In this document: positions 17,743 to 26,798 of the stretch, in pieces
Layout of the letters: each line of letters opens with the position of its first letter
Numbering within the stretch: position 1 is the first letter of the stretch
DNA from: Microvirga terrestris
GTDB lineage: Bacteria; Pseudomonadota; Alphaproteobacteria; Rhizobiales; Beijerinckiaceae
Direction: 5' to 3'
Length of the DNA stretch: 64,000 bases
NCBI RefSeq assembly: GCF_015694425.1
Contig: NZ_JADQDN010000002.1
Coordinates: 372,001-436,000 of the forward strand
Notes under the pieces: model-generated
What the model saw: the letters and a program-made list of their open reading frames with translations, nothing else
The model's database searches: none
Told to the model about the DNA's origin: nothing
Translations under genes and position numbers: made by a program

Positions 17743-18018
17743 CCTTGGTTCTCCTACCCTTCAGACCTGTTGTTGCGACGGCATCACCAGCAGGTTCTCC
17801 AGAAAACCGCAGAACATGTTCGGAGAGCGGAGGCGGATCGAGCTGTCGCGATTTCTACGCAACGGAATGAATCCATTCGGCGCCCGTTATGGTTACCGGA
17901 CGGTTAAGATTTCGGGCAAAAGGATAGATTTTTGGCGGAAAACCAAGGTTTTGTCGCAGTTGGACGAAGGGTTTCTCAGCCGGCGCTCCGATACTGGACC
18001 CTTCCCAGGGAGATGCCC

Positions 18019-19275
18019 TCAGATCACGAAAAAATCCTTTGCCGTGAGAGCCAGACCTTTTTTAAGCAGGGCGAACTCCACAGCCTTGAACTTTGCCCCG
18101 GATCCGTCCGCATCATAGGATAGAACGCCCTTGCTCGTGTTATAGATCAGGTAGTCGTTCTTGTCCTTGGCATGGCTTCCGATGGTGAAGAACCCCTCTT
18201 TCAAGGCCTTGGGCTTGGATGCGGTACCGGCGCCGAGCTTCTTGAACACGGCATTGTCGAGCCGGATGGTGTCGTCTTTGACGCTGAAATCGGTGATTTT
18301 ATCGAAGTTTACCAGTCGGTCGGTTCTCCACGTGCCGAGTTCTTTGTCGAACACGAAGACATCCTGACCCGTTCCGCCGGACAATGTGTCGTTACCCAAT
18401 CCGCCGCTGAGCATGTCACGCCCGGCTTTGCCATAGAGTCGGTCGGCACCGACTTCACCATAGAGCTTGTCGCGGCCGCCTCCGCCGGTGGCACGGTCAT
18501 CGCCCGTGCCCCCATAGGTCACGTCGTTCCCGGAGCCCCCGTCGATGATGTCCTTGCCGTCACCGCCGTAGAGCGCGTCATTGGCCCCTGCGCCCAGGAT
18601 GGTGTCGTCCCCGAGATCTCCTGCCAGCAGGTTACGACGGGAATCGCCAATCAGAAGGCGATTGATCTCGATGTCGAGACTTTGGCTCACCAGCGCCGAT
18701 CTGTTGCCGGCTCCATCCTCGGCAATGACCGAGATGCTGTTGCGACCATGGAGGTTGAGCGCTGGAGCGCCGGAGGTGGGCGTCGCAATGCCGAGATCGA
18801 TGCTCCACGAACCGGCTGCGGCAACGGTCTTGTAAGTCGCGCCGTTAACCGTCAACGTAACGGTTGCACCATTCTCGGCTGTTCCTGTGATGAGAGGCGT
18901 CGCGTCCCAGGTCCAGGATCCGGACGTAATAGAAATCGTCGGAACGACGGTATCGATGGTGATCGTCGTCGTGTTCGAATTGGCACTGACATTGCCGTCA
19001 GGGTCTTTCGCTTGAGCGCGGAACGTATGTGCCCCTTCACCAAGATCAATTGTTGACGTTATGCTCCAGTGGCCACTGGCATCTGTCGTCGTCGTGCCGA
19101 TTGCTGCGTCGTTGGCATAGACCGTAATCGTGGTGCCTGGCTCTGCTGAGCCTACGATGACAGGCTTGGGGTTGTTCGTGATATTGCTCCCGGGATGCGT
19201 GAAAATCACCGGTGGAGCCGGAGGCGCGAAGCTCGTAGCCCAGGCCTCAGCCATCTCGAATGTCTGTGTCGTCAT
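18019..19275 (-). CDS. Ig-like/RTX calcium-binding secreted protein
   Basis: A 418-residue protein with no Sec signal. Two bacterial Ig-like domains (about 20-108 and 109-200; e.g. GSAEPGTTITVYAND and GTAENGATVTLTVNG) precede five or six RTX nonapeptide repeats of the GGxGxDxLxG type (about 215-310). A C-terminal module of about 105 residues ends KDFFVI. This architecture is typical of type I secreted proteins that fold on extracellular Ca2+. The ATG at 19273-19275 is chosen for its AGGTGA site. The frame is open another 74 codons upstream, but that part looks non-coding. No type I secretion genes are in the window. Confidence 0.85.
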   Translation of the reverse strand: MTTQTFEMAEAWATSFAPPAPPVIFTHPGSNITNNPKPVIVGSAEPGTTITVYANDAAIGTTTTDASGHWSITSTIDLGEGAHTFRAQAKDPDGNVSANSNTTTITIDTVVPTISITSGSWTWDATPLITGTAENGATVTLTVNGATYKTVAAAGSWSIDLGIATPTSGAPALNLHGRNSISVIAEDGAGNRSALVSQSLDIEINRLLIGDSRRNLLAGDLGDDTILGAGANDALYGGDGKDIIDGGSGNDVTYGGTGDDRATGGGGRDKLYGEVGADRLYGKAGRDMLSGGLGNDTLSGGTGQDVFVFDKELGTWRTDRLVNFDKITDFSVKDDTIRLDNAVFKKLGAGTASKPKALKEGFFTIGSHAKDKNDYLIYNTSKGVLSYDADGSGAKFKAVEFALLKKGLALTAKDFFVI

Positions 19276-19709
19276 CTGTGTCACCTGCCAGCGCTTAAGG
19301 CCGTCTCCTGCCTCTCGAAACAAACCCTGCAACCTTGGTTCGCCGGGAATCTGCCAGGAAAAGTCCGTGAGGCGTGCTGGCCCTGTCAATGTATAGGAGC
19401 ATATTTTCTTATTGGTCCGGGCGCATTTTGTAGGGGTGTTGCAATTCAGCTTGCCGCGCTTGATGGCCGTCCAGTCATTCCTCTGGAACTCCATCAAGGA
19501 TCCAGAGCTGGATCCGACAACCGTTTGATCAGTCGCGCTCCGTCACCCTCGATATGCGGCGGCTCCACCATCTGGCCCTTTACCAGAAACCGGAACCGAG
19601 CCTGACGCGAGAAGCCCGCGTCTCTGGGGTCCGCGGGCTTCTCTGAATCGGTCTTTTCGGCACAGGCAGGAAAAAGGAAAAGCGTCTCCCGCTTGTCCCC
19701 AAGCTTGCT
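19276..19709. other. Gap upstream of the Ig/RTX gene
   Basis: The 434 bases between the Ig/RTX start and the hemerythrin gene contain an open but unconvincing extension of the RTX frame and a long inverted repeat (annotated separately). The promoter of the RTX gene should lie here. Nothing else is recognised. Confidence 0.4.
19609..19643 (-). terminator. Long GC-rich hairpin after the hemerythrin-like gene
   Basis: GAGAAGCCCGCG (19609-19620) pairs perfectly with CGCGGGCTTCTC (19632-19643) around an 11-base loop. It lies 67 bases past the stop of the minus-strand hemerythrin gene. Plus-strand sequence after it contains GGTCTTTT, so direction is uncertain; gene order favours the minus strand. 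Confidence 0.55.
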
Positions 19710-20750
19710 TTACACGCCGCCCCTCTTCAGCCCACCCGTATCCGCGCCGCCCGTCTGGGCGCCTCCGGTGCCAATAGAGCCTGTGGAAACCGCAGGCCCG
19801 CCGGCCGGCAGAGTTCCGCCTGGCTGCAGAGGCGTCGAGAGGCCGGAAGGAGCCCGGGGCGGGTTGGCCGAGGAGAACCAGTTGTCGTCGGAAGGGCTGC
19901 CACCGGCCGTCGGCGGGGATCCGCTGCCTGCGCCGTGCAGCAGAGCATCATCGGCCTGCGACGCGCCCTGCCCCGGCTGACCGCTCATCCGACCGGCGGC
20001 GCTGGTTGCCGAGGTGGAACCGGAATACGTCCGGACCCCGGAAGCATCCTGTCCCATGCTGCCACGGCGGGAGCCCTCAAGGCTGCGGTCGATGACGCCG
20101 CTCTCGAGCGGGAATGGCGGCTGCGGACGGCGCGGCGCCGGCTGCATGGGCCGGCTCCGTCCGGAGCCTATGGACCTGGACCGGTTCATGCTCCACAGCA
20201 GGGCTCCGGCCCCAACAGCCAGCACACCGGCGAGCGCACCGAAGACGGTGCCGGTGGGCAGGCCGTAGCGGCTCGGCATCATCGCCTGCGGCATGTGCCA
20301 GCGGCTGGCCTCGTAGGCCGCGATGCGCTCGCGCTCATAATCCCGCTGCAGGCTCTTGAGCTCGCTTGGAGAAAAGACGCCGCGGGCGACGATCATCACG
20401 CCGTTCTCCTCCAGGGTGAAGGCGTGGCGGATGGAGCCGGTCAGGTCCTTGAAATCCACGGCCCAATCGTGGCTGTCCTTGTTCGGCCGCGCGGCCAGCT
20501 CGTCGAGCTGCCGGAGGATTTCATCCTGCTTGCGCTCCAGATCGGCCACATAGCCGGCGGTGCGTTCATGATGGGCCAGAGCGGGGTAAAGCACGTTCTG
20601 CTGCGCCGCGATGTGTCGCTCCAGCTCGTCCTGGAGGTCGTCGAAAAGCTCGGAGCGGCTGTTCGGGCCGGTGGCCGTGGCTCGCAGCACCTCGCGGCAG
20701 AGCTCCTCGATATTCGCATGATCCGACACGACCATTTGCCATAGGTCCAT
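19710..20750 (-). CDS. Membrane-anchored hemerythrin-like protein with Pro/Gly-rich tail
   Basis: A 346-residue protein. Residues 1-150 form a four-helix hemerythrin-like (HHE) domain with His11, His46, His60/61 and His109. The usual HxxxE iron ligand pair reads His46-Gln50, and the last pair is His109-Glu114 rather than HxxxxD. One membrane segment follows at about 167-187. Then comes a long tail rich in Pro, Gly, Ser and Arg with no predicted fold. Such proteins bind O2, NO or iron, but the altered ligands make this site uncertain. GGAGG lies six bases before the ATG. It is divergent from the dehydratase gene. Confidence 0.8.
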   Translation of the reverse strand: MDLWQMVVSDHANIEELCREVLRATATGPNSRSELFDDLQDELERHIAAQQNVLYPALAHHERTAGYVADLERKQDEILRQLDELAARPNKDSHDWAVDFKDLTGSIRHAFTLEENGVMIVARGVFSPSELKSLQRDYERERIAAYEASRWHMPQAMMPSRYGLPTGTVFGALAGVLAVGAGALLWSMNRSRSIGSGRSRPMQPAPRRPQPPFPLESGVIDRSLEGSRRGSMGQDASGVRTYSGSTSATSAAGRMSGQPGQGASQADDALLHGAGSGSPPTAGGSPSDDNWFSSANPPRAPSGLSTPLQPGGTLPAGGPAVSTGSIGTGGAQTGGADTGGLKRGGV

Positions 20751-20973
20751 GGGAAGCCTCCTCTTGAGCCTTTGCCTCGATCAGGATGAACGGCTTGGGC
20801 GGACGGCTGTTCCGACGGGAGCATTCCTTTGAGAAAGGCGTCATGGGAGCCGCGGGTCCGCAATCCCCTACTGACAAGGCTTCTCTGAAATTGCTATGCA
20901 AAGGCCAAGGCGGCATCCGGCCATTGTGGGGCGTGATGCCGCGAGCGGGAAACCCTGAGGAGCATGGGAATTG

Positions 20974-21975
20974 ATGAACGCACAAGCACAGCAGGACGCC
21001 CTTCGCTCCATCCTGCCAGGGCTTCCCACCTATGAAGATGTCGCAGCGGCGGCGCAGCGCATCGAGGGAATTGCCCATCGCACGCCTGTTCTCACCTCCC
21101 GTACCGCCGACGAGCGTACGGGCGGTCGGCTGTTCTTCAAGGCGGAGAACTTTCAGCGTGCCGGCGCCTTCAAATTTCGGGGAGCCTATAACGCCATCGC
21201 GCGGCTGTCGCCGGGGGCGAAGAAGCGCGGCGTGGTCGCCTTCTCGTCCGGCAACCACGCCCAGGCCATCGCCTATGCCGGCCAGCTTCAGGGGGTGCCG
21301 ACCGTCATCATCATGCCGCAGGACGCACCGGCCATGAAGGTGGCGGCCACCAAAGGCTATGGCGGCGAGGTCGTGCTCTACGACCGCTACACGGAGGACC
21401 GCGAGGCTATTGGGCGCAAGCTCTCGGAAGAGCGCGGCCTCACCCTCATCCCGCCCTACGATCATGAGGACGTGATCGCCGGCCAGGGCACGGCCGCCAA
21501 GGAGCTGTTCGAGGAGGTTGGCCCTCTCGACATGCTGTTCGTCTGCACCGGCGGCGGCGGCCTGCTGGCAGGCTCGGCGCTCGCTGCCAGGGCGCTCTCG
21601 CCCGAGTGCCGCATCTATGGCGTCGAGCCGGAGGCGGGCAACGATGCGCAGCAATCGTTCCGCTCAGGTTCCATCGTCAAGATCCCGGTGCCCTCCACCA
21701 TCGCCGACGGGGCGCAGACCACTTATGTGGGATCCAAGACCTTCCCGATCATGCGCGCGCTCGTCGATGACATTCTCACCGTGTCCGATGCGCAGCTCAT
21801 CGACACCATGCGCTTCTTCATCGAGCGCATGAAGATTGTCGTGGAGCCCACCGGTTGCCTGTCAGCGGCCGCGGCCTTGAACGGACCCGTGTCGTGCAAG
21901 AACAAACGCGTCGGCATCATCATCAGCGGGGGCAACGTGGATCCGCAGGCTTTGGCGGGTTTTCTCGCTGGTTGA
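20974..21975 (+). CDS. PLP-dependent threonine/serine dehydratase
   Basis: A 333-residue fold-type II PLP enzyme that deaminates threonine or serine (or a hydroxyaspartate) to a keto acid. The cofactor lysine is Lys67 in GAFKFRGAYNAI; SGNHAQAIAYAG and the phosphate-binding GGGGLLAGSALA follow. There is no C-terminal ACT domain, so it is the short, unregulated or catabolic form, similar in length to serine racemase and threo-hydroxyaspartate dehydratase. Biosynthetic IlvA is possible but less likely. A TTG one codon earlier is an alternative start; GAGGAG is eight bases before it. Confidence 0.88.
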   Translation: MNAQAQQDALRSILPGLPTYEDVAAAAQRIEGIAHRTPVLTSRTADERTGGRLFFKAENFQRAGAFKFRGAYNAIARLSPGAKKRGVVAFSSGNHAQAIAYAGQLQGVPTVIIMPQDAPAMKVAATKGYGGEVVLYDRYTEDREAIGRKLSEERGLTLIPPYDHEDVIAGQGTAAKELFEEVGPLDMLFVCTGGGGLLAGSALAARALSPECRIYGVEPEAGNDAQQSFRSGSIVKIPVPSTIADGAQTTYVGSKTFPIMRALVDDILTVSDAQLIDTMRFFIERMKIVVEPTGCLSAAAALNGPVSCKNKRVGIIISGGNVDPQALAGFLAG

Positions 21976-21978
21976 TTC

Positions 21979-22650
21979 CTACCGCCCTGCCCGCACCACC
22001 ACAGCCATGCCGTCGTGATCGCCCGTGGTGAGCTTTGGATCATCGATGAGCGCGTTGCCGAGATTGACGAAGCCGCTCACATTGTAGGCCGTGCTGCGAT
22101 CGAGCCTCTGCGTGAAATCGTCCCGCGCCCGGTTGAACGAGCCGTATTGATGCGGCGGATCGCGGAACGGGTCGACCTCCTCGCGGCTGAATGCGCCAGT
22201 GAACACATAGGCCTGTCCAAAAACATGCGGACCGAAGATCCGGCCGTGATTGTTGCTCACTTCGAAAATGTCGTTGGACAAGGCATCATCCCGGCCCTGC
22301 GGCAGCTGTGCGTGGAGCTGTGTGCCGATGAAGCCCTGATAGCCTGCCGAATGTCCGAACCGCACGGGATAGCCGGCGCGAGCGGCAGCGGCGAGCAATC
22401 TCGCCTTTGCTTCCTCGGCGCTTGAAGCGACCTCATCCACAATAATGACGTTGATCGGCTCGCGCAGGTTCTTGCCGCGGACAATCTCGCCCAGCCAGTC
22501 TGACGGAACACCTTGCGACGTCAGCATCCATTTGCCGATGACGGGAAAGCCTTCGGGTGTCGCGACATCGGCGCTTTGCTGCGCCAGAGCCCATAGTGGC
22601 GCCGTCAGCACGGAGCAAAGAACAAGCATTCGGAAGCGGCTGCGTCCCAT
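21979..22650 (-). CDS. Exported protein of unknown function
   Basis: A 223-residue protein with a clear Sec signal peptide (MGRSRFRMLVLCSVLTAPLW, cut near AQQ at 24). The mature part contains VIIVDEVASSAEEAKARL and the aromatic FGQAYVFTGAFSREEVDPF region, with several Phe/Tyr/Arg-rich stretches. I did not recognise a family. GGAGAGCGA precedes the ATG. It converges with the dehydratase gene, the two stops being three bases apart, and shares no obvious operon. Probably periplasmic; no membrane anchor is seen after cleavage. Confidence 0.7.
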   Translation of the reverse strand: MGRSRFRMLVLCSVLTAPLWALAQQSADVATPEGFPVIGKWMLTSQGVPSDWLGEIVRGKNLREPINVIIVDEVASSAEEAKARLLAAAARAGYPVRFGHSAGYQGFIGTQLHAQLPQGRDDALSNDIFEVSNNHGRIFGPHVFGQAYVFTGAFSREEVDPFRDPPHQYGSFNRARDDFTQRLDRSTAYNVSGFVNLGNALIDDPKLTTGDHDGMAVVVRAGR

Positions 22651-22719
22651 TCGCTCTCCTGATGCCGAGTTTCCTCGACGTTCAAGAGAGCATGATCACG
22701 ACAGGAAGGCTATGGGTTT

Positions 22720-23502
22720 TCAGGATGAGGCTTTAACCGCCAGGACAGCGTAACGATGCTGCGTGGCGCGCTCGAGCCCTTTGAGCAGCGGCAGGTTCTT
22801 CGCCTGCTGCCGATGGATAGGTTTGAGGTCATGATCGATGATGACCTCAGCAAAGCCTGCCTCGCGCAACAGGGCTGCCACGTCCTTCGCCCGCGCTCCC
22901 TTCGAGAAATACACGCGCTTTAGGATGCGCTCATGAGTTTCGCGCATGCCGTTGGGAGCATGCGAAGTCCCGGCAAGCCCTGGCACAAGCTTCTCGATGA
23001 AGCGGATCATGCGCTTCACCAGTGTGTCCGACACGAAGTCGCCATCGACGATGAGAAGCCGCCCACCGGGCTTCAACAAGGAGTGCCATTCGCGGAAAGC
23101 TGCCTTCGGGTCGACCAGCGTCCACACCAGATGCCGCGTGACGAGCACGTCGTAGCTCTCCGGCTTTTCCAGAGTGTGCTCGGCATCGCCCATGACGAAG
23201 CGGATATCCGCGCCGCGTCGGGCCGCCTTCGCGCGCGCCTGGTTCAGCATCGCCTCCGACCAATCGAGCCCGGTGACGTTAAAGCCGAGACCGTGCAGCA
23301 GATGAGAAATCACGCCGGTACCGCTTGCCAGATCGAGCGCCCGGCGTCCTTCTCCCGGTCCAAGATGGCGCAGGAACAGGTCGCGCCATGCCTGCCGCTC
23401 ACCTTCCGAGAAGATCTCGTGCCCTACCTGCTCGTCGAAGGTTGCCGCGCGTGCCGACCAGTAGTCGCGGATTTCGTCCCGGAGCGTGTAATTCGCATTC
23501 AT
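22720..23502 (-). CDS. Class I SAM-dependent methyltransferase
   Basis: A 260-residue methyltransferase with the Rossmann motif LDLASGTGVISHLL at about 56-69 and VTGLDWSEAMLNQARAKA for the ribose-binding acidic loop. FVMGDAEHTLE and the post-motif region follow. The N-terminus (YWSARAATFDEQVGHEI) resembles UbiE/small-molecule methyltransferases. The substrate is unknown. It is divergent from the iron-chelate transporter operon and shares with it an AT-rich intergenic region, which suggests common iron control and perhaps a role in processing or making a metal chelator (inference). Confidence 0.85.
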   Translation of the reverse strand: MNANYTLRDEIRDYWSARAATFDEQVGHEIFSEGERQAWRDLFLRHLGPGEGRRALDLASGTGVISHLLHGLGFNVTGLDWSEAMLNQARAKAARRGADIRFVMGDAEHTLEKPESYDVLVTRHLVWTLVDPKAAFREWHSLLKPGGRLLIVDGDFVSDTLVKRMIRFIEKLVPGLAGTSHAPNGMRETHERILKRVYFSKGARAKDVAALLREAGFAEVIIDHDLKPIHRQQAKNLPLLKGLERATQHRYAVLAVKASS

Positions 23503-23566
23503 GAGAAGCTCGTGGTGAAGATGAATTCCGGCGCTCCTCTAAAAGCAAATTTCGATAACGTCAAAC

Positions 23567-23650
23567 TGGAATAATTGTAAACTGCAGAATAGAATTATTT
23601 TAATCTGTCGTTCTACTTATTTTAACTAGAGTAATTCTAAAAGATAACGC
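23567..23650 (+). promoter_or_regulatory. AT-rich operator region with a candidate Irr box
   Basis: This stretch is far more AT-rich than its surroundings. The 17-mer at 23625-23641 has a perfect right half TTCTAAA and an imperfect left half ACTAGAG around TAA. The alphaproteobacterial Irr (ICE) site is roughly TTTAGAA-N3-TTCTAAA. A second AT-rich motif at 23584-23602 contains AGAATTATTTTA. It lies between the divergent methyltransferase and iron ABC genes, as an iron-responsive operator would. Mismatches in one half-site keep confidence moderate. Confidence 0.45.
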
Positions 23651-23712
23651 TTGCATGCCCTGGTGATCGAACCTAGGAGAAGCCCGCTTTCTCAAATGCT
23701 GCGAGGCGCATC

Positions 23713-24849
23713 ATGCAACTCTCCAAACTGGTCTTCGGTGCCGCCCTGGCGCTCGTCGGGCTCCTGCCCGTTTCCTCTCATGCCGCCGACAAGATCACCG
23801 TGACGGACATCACTGGCCGCAAGGTCGAGGTGAAGGCGCCGGTCGAGAAGGTTATTCTCGGCGAAGGCCGGCAGATGTATTTCGTCGCCACCCTCGACAC
23901 GGATCAGCCATTCAAGCGCGTCGTCGGCTGGCGCGACGACCTGCAGAAGGCTGATCTCGACGGCTACAAGGATTACCTCGCCAAGTATCCGCAGATCGAG
24001 AAGATCCCGACTTTCGGCGGCTTCAAAGAAGGCACTTTCGATGTGGAGCAGGCGGTCTCGTTGAAGCCCGACGTGATCCTCCTCAACATCGAGGCCAAGA
24101 CCGCCACCGACGACGCCAAGCTCATCGAGAAGCTCGCCAAGATCGACATCCCGGTGGTGTTCGTCGACTTCCGTGAGAAGCCCTTCGAGAACACCGATGC
24201 CAGCATGCGCCTCATCGGCAAGCTGTTCGGCAAGGAAGCGCGCGCCGAGGAGTTCATCGCGTTCCGGAAAGCACAGATCGACCTCGTGACCGAGCGCCTC
24301 GCCAAGGCCAATCCCGCCAAGCCCCTGGTGATGGTGGAGCGTGCCGGCGGCTATTCGGACGATTGCTGCATGTCGTTCGGCACCGAAAACTTCGGCAAAT
24401 TCGTGGAAGTGGCCGGCGGCCAGAACATGGCTGCCAAGATCATTCCCGGCACCTTCGGCGTCGTGAACCCCGAGCAGATCATCGCGGCCAATCCCGACCA
24501 CGTGATCGTCACCGGCTCGAACTGGGAGCTTTATGTGCCCGGCGGTGCCTGGGTCGGCGTCGGCTCCGGCGCGGACAAGGCGAAGGCCCGCACCAAGCTT
24601 GCAGGCCTGATGAAGCGCCCGGCCTATACCGGCGTGAAGGCGGTCAAGGACAACAAGGTCCACGCGATCTGGCACCAGTTCTACAACAGCCCCTATCAGT
24701 TCATTGCCATCCAGGCGATGGCCAAGTGGCTACATCCGGACCTGTTCAAGGATGTGGAACCAGACGCCACCATGAAGACGCTCTACGAGCGCTTCCTGCC
24801 CGTGCCCTACAAGACCGGCTACTGGGTCTCCCTCAGCGACAAGGAATAA
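23713..24849 (+). CDS. Iron-chelate ABC transporter substrate-binding protein
   Basis: A 378-residue type III (FepB/BtuF-like) periplasmic binding protein. The signal peptide ends SHAAD at about 25. The mature part starts with ITVTDITGRKVEVKAPVEKV, the usual opening of this family, then GEGRQMYFVATL. VMVERAGGYSDDCC and IIAANPDHVIVTGSNW mark the second lobe. GAGGCGCATC precedes the ATG. It heads an operon with FecCD-type permease and ATPase genes. Ligand class (ferric siderophore, heme or corrinoid) is not certain; iron chelate is favoured by the operator region. Confidence 0.9.
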   Translation: MQLSKLVFGAALALVGLLPVSSHAADKITVTDITGRKVEVKAPVEKVILGEGRQMYFVATLDTDQPFKRVVGWRDDLQKADLDGYKDYLAKYPQIEKIPTFGGFKEGTFDVEQAVSLKPDVILLNIEAKTATDDAKLIEKLAKIDIPVVFVDFREKPFENTDASMRLIGKLFGKEARAEEFIAFRKAQIDLVTERLAKANPAKPLVMVERAGGYSDDCCMSFGTENFGKFVEVAGGQNMAAKIIPGTFGVVNPEQIIAANPDHVIVTGSNWELYVPGGAWVGVGSGADKAKARTKLAGLMKRPAYTGVKAVKDNKVHAIWHQFYNSPYQFIAIQAMAKWLHPDLFKDVEPDATMKTLYERFLPVPYKTGYWVSLSDKE

Positions 24850-24878
24850 GGCTCTTGGCCCATTCTCCTGCCATCGCC

Positions 24879-25919
24879 ATGCCTAAAGGACGCGGTGCCT
24901 ACCGCGTCCTCGTGCAGCGCAAGAAGCTCGTGCTTCTTGCGCTTAGCCTGGTTCTCGTTCTCTCCGTCATTGCCGATCTGGGCTTAGGTCCCGCGCGCTA
25001 CTCCATGCATGAGGTCGTGCTGGCCCTGATGGGTTCGCCGGAGGTCTCGCAGCAGATCAGCGTCGTGATCTGGGACATCCGCATGCCGGTGGCGCTCATG
25101 GCGGTGGTCGTCGGCGCGGCGCTGTCCGCGGCTGGCGCGCAGATGCAGACGATCCTCAACAATCCGCTCGCTAGCCCCTTTACCCTCGGCATCTCGGCGG
25201 CCGCGAGCTTCGGCGCTTCCGTCGCGCTCGTGTTCGGCATCGGCTTCCTGCCCTGGGCCATCGACTACATCGTGTCGATCAACGCGCTGCTCATGGCGAT
25301 GGCGGCGGCCCTGTTCATCCATTTCATGAGCCAGAAGCGCGGCGTGACCGTCGAGACCATCGTGCTCCTCGGCATCACCCTCGTCTTCACGTTCAACGCG
25401 CTTCTCGCGCTGGTGCAGTATCTCGCATCGGAACAGGCGTTGTCCGCCGTCGTGTTCTGGACCATGGGCAGCCTCACCCGCGCCACATGGCCCAAACTTG
25501 CCATTACCACGGCGGTGGTTGCGGTTTCACTTCCACTCTTCATGCGCCGGGCCTGGGCGCTTACCGCGTTGCGGCTTGGCGACGACAAGGCGGCGAGCTT
25601 CGGCGTCAATGTGCGCTGGGTCAGGCTCGAGACCATGATGGTCATCAGCCTGCTCGCCGCCGTGCCCGTGGCGTTCGTCGGCACCATCGGCTTCATCGGG
25701 TTGGTCGGCCCGCACATCGCCCGCATGCTGGTGGGCGAGGATCAGCGCTATTTCCTTCCGGCCTCCGTGCTGTCCGGTGCCGCCATCCTGTCGCTCACCT
25801 CCGTCATCAGCAAGTCCATCGTGCCCGGCACGATCTTTCCCATCGGCATCATCACGGCGCTGGTCGGTGTGCCGTTCCTCTTCAGCCTGATTATGTCCAC
25901 CCGGAGGCGCGCATGGTAG
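24879..25919 (+). CDS. FecCD-type ABC transporter permease
   Basis: A 346-residue inner-membrane permease with about ten hydrophobic segments. It has the family signature AGAQMQTILNNPLASPFTLGISA at roughly 78-100 and the late FIGLVGPHIARMLVG coupling helix that contacts the ATPase. The start is uncertain: a TTG at 24855 with AAGGAATAAGG just upstream would add eight residues and has the better ribosome site. It begins within 30 bases of the binding-protein stop and overlaps the ATPase gene by seven bases, so all three are one operon. Confidence 0.92.
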   Translation: MPKGRGAYRVLVQRKKLVLLALSLVLVLSVIADLGLGPARYSMHEVVLALMGSPEVSQQISVVIWDIRMPVALMAVVVGAALSAAGAQMQTILNNPLASPFTLGISAAASFGASVALVFGIGFLPWAIDYIVSINALLMAMAAALFIHFMSQKRGVTVETIVLLGITLVFTFNALLALVQYLASEQALSAVVFWTMGSLTRATWPKLAITTAVVAVSLPLFMRRAWALTALRLGDDKAASFGVNVRWVRLETMMVISLLAAVPVAFVGTIGFIGLVGPHIARMLVGEDQRYFLPASVLSGAAILSLTSVISKSIVPGTIFPIGIITALVGVPFLFSLIMSTRRRAW

Positions 25920-26683
25920 TGACCCTGCAAATGACCGACGTCGGCGTCCGCTACGGCAAGCAGGACGTGCTCTCCGGCGTCACCACGCCGGTGCTGAAGG
26001 GCGGTGAGGTCACAGCGGTGATCGGACCGAACGCCGCCGGCAAGTCGAGCCTGTTCCGGCGCATCGCCGGCCTGCTCGACGGGCCGGGCGACATCCGCAT
26101 CGACGACATCGCATTGCGGCCTGGCCCGAGCCCTGTCTGCTACATGCCGCAGGACACCTCGGTGAACACGGTACTGACCGTCTACGAGTCGGTGCTCCTC
26201 GCCCGCAAGCAGGGCACGCCGCGCAAGGTGACCGACGAGGATCTCCAGGAGGTCGACCGCACTCTGTTCAACCTGCGGCTCGAGGAAATCCTGTTCAAGG
26301 GGTTGAACGAACTCAGCGGCGGCCAGCGGCAGCTCGTCTCCTTGGCCCAGGTGCTCGTACGCGAGCCGAAGATCCTCCTGCTCGATGAGCCGACGAGCGC
26401 CCTCGACCTGCACCGGCAGGTGGAGGTGCTGGCGCTCATTCGCTCGCTCGCCCGGGAACGCGGGATCTGCGTGGTGCTCGCCATCCACGATCTCAACCAG
26501 GTGTTGCGCGTCGCCGACCGGGTCATGGTGATCGATTCCGGCACCATGGTGAATTGCGGTCCGGTGGAGACGGTGATCACTCCAACCCTCCTGCAGAACA
26601 TCTATCGGGTGGATGGACGGATCGAGCGCTGCTCGCGCCTGTGCCCGCACGTGATTATCGACGGACCGCTCGAACTTGCGTGA
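25913..26683 (+). CDS. Iron-chelate ABC transporter ATP-binding protein
   Basis: A 256-residue ATPase of the FepC/FecE type. Walker A GPNAAGKSS is at 38-46, signature LSGGQRQ near 138, Walker B ILLLDEPTS near 158, and the switch histidine is in AIHDLN. The ATG is preceded by CGGAGGCGCGC and overlaps the permease stop. The C-terminal 40 residues include two Cys (ERCSRLCPHV), which is unusual for the family and might sense metal or redox state, though this is speculation. Confidence 0.93.
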   Translation: MVVTLQMTDVGVRYGKQDVLSGVTTPVLKGGEVTAVIGPNAAGKSSLFRRIAGLLDGPGDIRIDDIALRPGPSPVCYMPQDTSVNTVLTVYESVLLARKQGTPRKVTDEDLQEVDRTLFNLRLEEILFKGLNELSGGQRQLVSLAQVLVREPKILLLDEPTSALDLHRQVEVLALIRSLARERGICVVLAIHDLNQVLRVADRVMVIDSGTMVNCGPVETVITPTLLQNIYRVDGRIERCSRLCPHVIIDGPLELA

Positions 26684-26798
26684 GGTAAGGCGCCATCGGG
26701 TCAATCCATCGTCACATCGTCATGCAGATGGGCATCGGATAGCCTCACACCAGCTCGCCAGCCTATAACGGGACCCTTCGAACCATGGAATCCCGCGC

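Noticed and set aside
17743..18018. A minC remnant upstream of minD
   Set aside because: The minus-strand frame ending MPSQQQV has about 40 codons of protein-like sequence, but no MinC motif and no start codon in a good context.
18172..19056. A 294-codon plus-strand frame opposite the Ig/RTX gene
   Set aside because: The minus strand encodes regular Ig and RTX repeats; the plus-strand translation has no recognisable feature or ribosome site.
23660..23690. GATCGAACCTAGGAG as the 3-prime part of a tRNA
   Set aside because: It has a T-loop-like string, but no acceptor, D or anticodon stem can be built around it.
24363..24878. Long upstream extension of the permease frame
   Set aside because: It overlaps the binding-protein gene in another frame. 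The permease homology begins only after about 24880.
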